The notes beneath the pieces are model-generated. The model searched no databases, had not been told where the DNA came from, and saw only the letters and a list, made by a program, of their open reading frames with translations. Source: Ga0077530 sp035565975 (GTDB lineage: Bacteria; Pseudomonadota; Alphaproteobacteria; Rhizobiales; Hyphomicrobiaceae). Taken from it: a stretch of 64,000 bases of DNA. The translations under genes were made by a program, and so were the position numbers. This document shows, piece after piece, positions 61,067-64,000 of this stretch; the stretch's first letter is position 1, and each line of letters opens with the position of its first letter. Location of the stretch: contig DATMRT010000096.1 in assembly GCA_035565975.1 (NCBI GenBank), positions 35,313 through 99,312 of the forward strand, given 5' to 3'.

Positions 61067-62626
61067 ATGAACCTTGGCTTGCGAAATCGTGCCGGCGGCG
61101 CCCTCGCGTTGGTGGTCTGCGCCGTAGTTTTCCTGTCAGGTGGCGCGCGCGCGGGGGATCTCCCGGCAGAGGACGTTGCGCTGTTGGAGCGTCTGACGTG
61201 GGGCATCAGCAGCGCGACGGTCGCGCAATTCAAACGCCTGGGTAGGGACCGCTGGCTGGACGAGCAGCTCGCCGCCGATGGCGAGACTATTCTGCCCGAG
61301 AGGGCGCAGGAGCAGATTGACGCCTTGGCGGCCCTCAAGGCGCCGTTGCTCAAAACAGTGAGTGCGAAAGATCAAGAGATCCGCGCCGCAAACAAGCTCG
61401 AGGACCCCGATCAGAGAGCGGCCGCCCGACGCGCGTATCAGCAGAGCCTCAGCGATATCGCACGACAAGCCGCAGCGCGCGAGATTCTTCGAGCTCTCTA
61501 CTCGCCGCGGCAAATTCACGAGCGCCTTACGTGGTTCTGGTTCAACCACTTCAATGTGCATCAGGCCAAGTCCAACATCCGCCTGCTTGTCGGCGATTAC
61601 GTGGAGCGCGTCATCCGGCCGAACGCCCTAGGCAACTTCTGCCAGCTGCTCTCGATGACGGTCCGCCATCCTGCGATGCTGCGCTATCTCGACAACGCCT
61701 CGAATGCTGTCGGTCGGCTCAATGAGAATTACGCGCGCGAGATCATTGAGCTTCACACCATGGGCGTGGGCTCCGGCTACACGCAGCGCGATGTCGAGGA
61801 ACTCGCGCGCATTCTCACCGGCGTCGGAATCAACGGCACCACGCGGACGCCAAGGCTGAGACCTGCGCACCAGACGCTCTATCACCGTGATGGACTGTTC
61901 GAGTTCAATCCGGCACGCCATGATGCCGGCGACAAGACGTTTCTCGGCCACGAGATCAAAGGCAACGGATTGGAAGAGGTCGATAAGGCGGTAGACATAC
62001 TCTGTAAGCACCCTGTAACGGCCGTATTCATTTCGAAGAAGCTGGCGACATATTTTGTCGGTGACGATCCGCCAGCGCCGCTCGTGTCGCGTATGGCCGA
62101 GACATTCAAAAGCTCTGTTGGGGACATCTCTATGGTGCTGCGAGTGATGGTGCAATCGCCGGAGTTTCGGGAGGCCTCGAGGACTGGAGGTAAGTTCAAG
62201 GACGCCATCCACTATGTGCTCTCCGCCATCCGTCTGGCCTACGACGACAAAGTCATCCGGAACACACAGCCTATTCAGAGTTTCATCAACCGGCTCGGCC
62301 AAGGACTCTTCAATCGGAGTTCTCCGGACGGCTACAGTCCGCTGTCAACGGCCTGGAACAGCCCAGGGCAGATGATGGCGCGGTTCGAGGTTGCTCGGCA
62401 GATCGGCTCGAGCGCAGGCAACCTGTTCAAGCCCGAGCAAGCGGACGCAGCCACCGAACCGGCCTTTCCCTTGCTTCAGAATGAACTTTACTTTCGATTC
62501 TTGCGGCGTGATTTGAGTCCGACCACGCTCGCGGCACTCGCTGAGGCGATCTCACCGCAGGATTGGAATGTCCTGTTTCTATCGTCGCCCGAGTTCATGC
62601 GTGGCTTCGCGGGGAGGGCGCCATGA
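61067..62626 (+). CDS. DUF1800 domain-containing protein
   Basis: 519 residues from the ATG at 61067, chosen because a signal peptide follows at once (GALALVVCAVVFLSGGARA); the frame is open to 61001. DUF1800 features: LLERLTWGISSATVAQFKRLG, ERLTWFWFNHFNVHQAKSNIRLLVGDYVERVIRPNALGNFCQLL, NENYAREIIELHTMGVGSGYTQRDVEELARILTG, and FLGHEIKGNGLEEVDKAVDILCKHPVTAVFISKKL. The pair with a DUF1501 gene, overlapping by ATGA here, is widespread; function unknown. Confidence 0.93.
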   Translation: MNLGLRNRAGGALALVVCAVVFLSGGARAGDLPAEDVALLERLTWGISSATVAQFKRLGRDRWLDEQLAADGETILPERAQEQIDALAALKAPLLKTVSAKDQEIRAANKLEDPDQRAAARRAYQQSLSDIARQAAAREILRALYSPRQIHERLTWFWFNHFNVHQAKSNIRLLVGDYVERVIRPNALGNFCQLLSMTVRHPAMLRYLDNASNAVGRLNENYAREIIELHTMGVGSGYTQRDVEELARILTGVGINGTTRTPRLRPAHQTLYHRDGLFEFNPARHDAGDKTFLGHEIKGNGLEEVDKAVDILCKHPVTAVFISKKLATYFVGDDPPAPLVSRMAETFKSSVGDISMVLRVMVQSPEFREASRTGGKFKDAIHYVLSAIRLAYDDKVIRNTQPIQSFINRLGQGLFNRSSPDGYSPLSTAWNSPGQMMARFEVARQIGSSAGNLFKPEQADAATEPAFPLLQNELYFRFLRRDLSPTTLAALAEAISPQDWNVLFLSSPEFMRGFAGRAP

Positions 62627-63816
62627 ATCGCCGAGAGCTCATCAAGGCATTTGCGACACTCCCCACGCTCACCGTGGCTGGCAGAGTCTGGGCTGCGCCC
62701 GCTACCGATGCCCGCTTGCTCATCGTCTTTCTGCGCGGCGGCTATGATGCGACCAATGTCATCATTCCGGTATCAAGCAGCTTCTACTACGAGGTGCGGC
62801 CGGTTCTTGCTGTTTCGCGCCCCGACCCTGACGATGCGATGTCGGCCCTGCCGCTCGATGCAGACTGGGGGCTTCACCCAGCACTTCGCGAGACGCTTCA
62901 TCCTTTCTGGGCTCGTCGCGAACTCGCCGTGGTACCCTTCATTGGGGCGAATGATGACGTGAGCCGAAGCCATTTCCAGACACAGGATACGATCGAACTC
63001 GGCCAAGCGGCTGACGGCACGCGCAACTACAATTCTGGCTTCATGAGCCGCCTCGTCACGGAGCTTACGCGGGCACGACCGATCGCCTTCACCGATCAGT
63101 TGCCACTGACCTTCCGGGGTACCACTCCGGTGCCAAACGTCAGCATCAGCGCCGTCGGCAAGCCCCGGATCGACGACCGCCAGGCACGGCTAATCCAGAA
63201 GATGTACGAGAGCAGCGAACTCGCGCCAGCCATCTCGGAAGGTTTCCGCGTGCGCGATGATGTCTACCAGACGATCTCGCGCGAACTCACGGAAGCAAAC
63301 CGAGGGGCTGTCTCGGCCCGGGGCTTCGAGCTCTCAGCCAGACGGATTGGTCGCCTGATGCGGGAGCAGTTCAACCTCGGTTTCGTCGACGTCGGCGGCT
63401 GGGACACGCACATCAACCAAGGCGGTGCGAGCGGCTACCTCGCCGACCGTCTCGGCGAGCTTGGCCGAGCGCTCGCCGGGTTCACTGAGGAGATCGGGAC
63501 TGCCGCTTGGCGCAGCACCGTGGTCGTCGTGGTCTCGGAGTTTGGCCGGACGTTTCGCGAGAACGGTGACCGCGGAACCGACCATGGCCATGGCAGCGCC
63601 TATCTCATCATGGGGGGCGGCATCAATGGTGGCCGAGTTCTGGGCGAGCAGGTAAAGCTGACGCAGGCGGCGCTGTTTCAGAACCGCGACTATCCAATTC
63701 TGACAGACTACCGAGCCATGCTTGCGGGCCTCTTTGGTCGTCTCTACGGTCTTCAGACCGCGGGCCTGCAGAAGGTGCTCCCGAACGTACGACCTGCAGA
63801 TCTGGGGATATTGTGA
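62623..63816 (+). CDS. DUF1501 domain-containing protein
   Basis: 397 residues. The start MNRRELIKAFATL with AAP cleavage site resembles a twin-arginine signal. LLIVFLRGGYDATNVIIPV and GWDTHINQGGASGYLADRLGELGRALAGF, VVVVSEFGRTFRENGDRGTDHGHGSAYLIMGGGINGGRVLG are the conserved DUF1501 stretches, related to the alkaline phosphatase/sulfatase fold (the DHGHG and SEFGRT motifs are metal-ligand-like). Overlaps the DUF1800 gene by four bases. After the stop nothing is recognised up to the window end. Confidence 0.93.
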   Translation: MNRRELIKAFATLPTLTVAGRVWAAPATDARLLIVFLRGGYDATNVIIPVSSSFYYEVRPVLAVSRPDPDDAMSALPLDADWGLHPALRETLHPFWARRELAVVPFIGANDDVSRSHFQTQDTIELGQAADGTRNYNSGFMSRLVTELTRARPIAFTDQLPLTFRGTTPVPNVSISAVGKPRIDDRQARLIQKMYESSELAPAISEGFRVRDDVYQTISRELTEANRGAVSARGFELSARRIGRLMREQFNLGFVDVGGWDTHINQGGASGYLADRLGELGRALAGFTEEIGTAAWRSTVVVVVSEFGRTFRENGDRGTDHGHGSAYLIMGGGINGGRVLGEQVKLTQAALFQNRDYPILTDYRAMLAGLFGRLYGLQTAGLQKVLPNVRPADLGIL

Positions 63817-64000
63817 GGGCGATGGACGGCTTCGCCCGGTCGGCACTAAGCCGAAGGTGAGCTTCGCCGTCGCAAGCATGAACGTGGGTACAACGCATAA
63901 TCCATGACGGAGTTACTAACGACATTTCCGGCTACGATGGTGTCCTCCGGATCGGGTAATTCTACACCTTTGAGGGTGCTCGGCCTTGGGAGCCCGAAAG

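Overview
This 64 kb window (high GC, coding on both strands, densely packed) looks like chromosomal DNA of an alphaproteobacterium, most likely Hyphomicrobiales. The clearest marker is gcrA, a cell-cycle regulator confined to Alphaproteobacteria. Transport operons of TRAP-TAXI, branched-chain-type ABC and YbhGFSR type, and the ParD-like/methionine aminopeptidase pair, fit this placement. No rRNA, CRISPR array, insertion sequence, integrase or phage gene was seen; there are two tRNA genes (Phe-GAA and Leu-GAG), both with encoded CCA.

Layout. 0.1-4.9 kb: a leftward redox operon of an FAD/NAD - [2Fe-2S] - transmembrane fusion flavoprotein, an 11-heme cytochrome c, a Tll0287-like c-heme protein and a globin. 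5.2-12.2 kb: envelope genes, namely a lipid kinase paired with eptA (phosphoethanolamine transferase), a family 2 glycosyltransferase, an MsbA-like exporter and an unassigned protein. 12.5-18.5 kb: a SAM methyltransferase, tRNA-Phe, a bactofilin with an extra C-terminal domain, two tandem long inverted repeats, an orphan histidine kinase, and an FAD disulfide oxidoreductase coupled to a TVP38-type membrane protein. 18.7-20.9 kb: glpK and gcrA. 21.5-28.1 kb: a four-gene Gld-like ABC system, nadD, an SGNH hydrolase and a PilZ protein. 28.1-31.6 kb: three small membrane proteins and a two-subunit sodium:solute symporter. 31.8-37.8 kb: an unassigned gene, then a TRAP-TAXI transporter with an Asp/Glu-racemase-family enzyme and an M20 carbamoylase. 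38-40.9 kb: tRNA-Leu, two alpha/beta hydrolases, a one-helix peptide and a small HTH protein. 40.9-46.7 kb: cecR-ybhGFSR-type efflux operon preceded by a perfect palindrome. 46.9-58.4 kb: a penicillin-acylase-family enzyme, a TetR/acyl-CoA ligase pair divergent from a five-gene branched-chain-type ABC importer, a PsiF-repeat protein, a cupin and an amidohydrolase. 58.4-64 kb: a nitronate monooxygenase, a ParD-like/map operon with its own palindrome, and a DUF1800/DUF1501 pair.

How the genes work together. The most striking unit is the 0.1-4.9 kb operon. Its flavoprotein carries two H-x13-H helices, the spacing used to hold two stacked b hemes across a membrane, and it lies 8 bp upstream of an 11-heme cytochrome. 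Together they look like a complete route for electrons from cytoplasmic NAD(P)H to periplasmic c hemes. Several other neighbourhoods make metabolic sense: eptA releases diacylglycerol that the adjacent kinase can recycle; the TRAP system probably feeds the carbamoylase and racemase-family enzyme; and the ABC importer probably supplies a carboxylic acid to the divergent CoA ligase.

All assignments come from reading the sequence; no database search was run. Start codons were moved inward from the longest open frame where gene overlap, a ribosome binding site or family knowledge favoured it.
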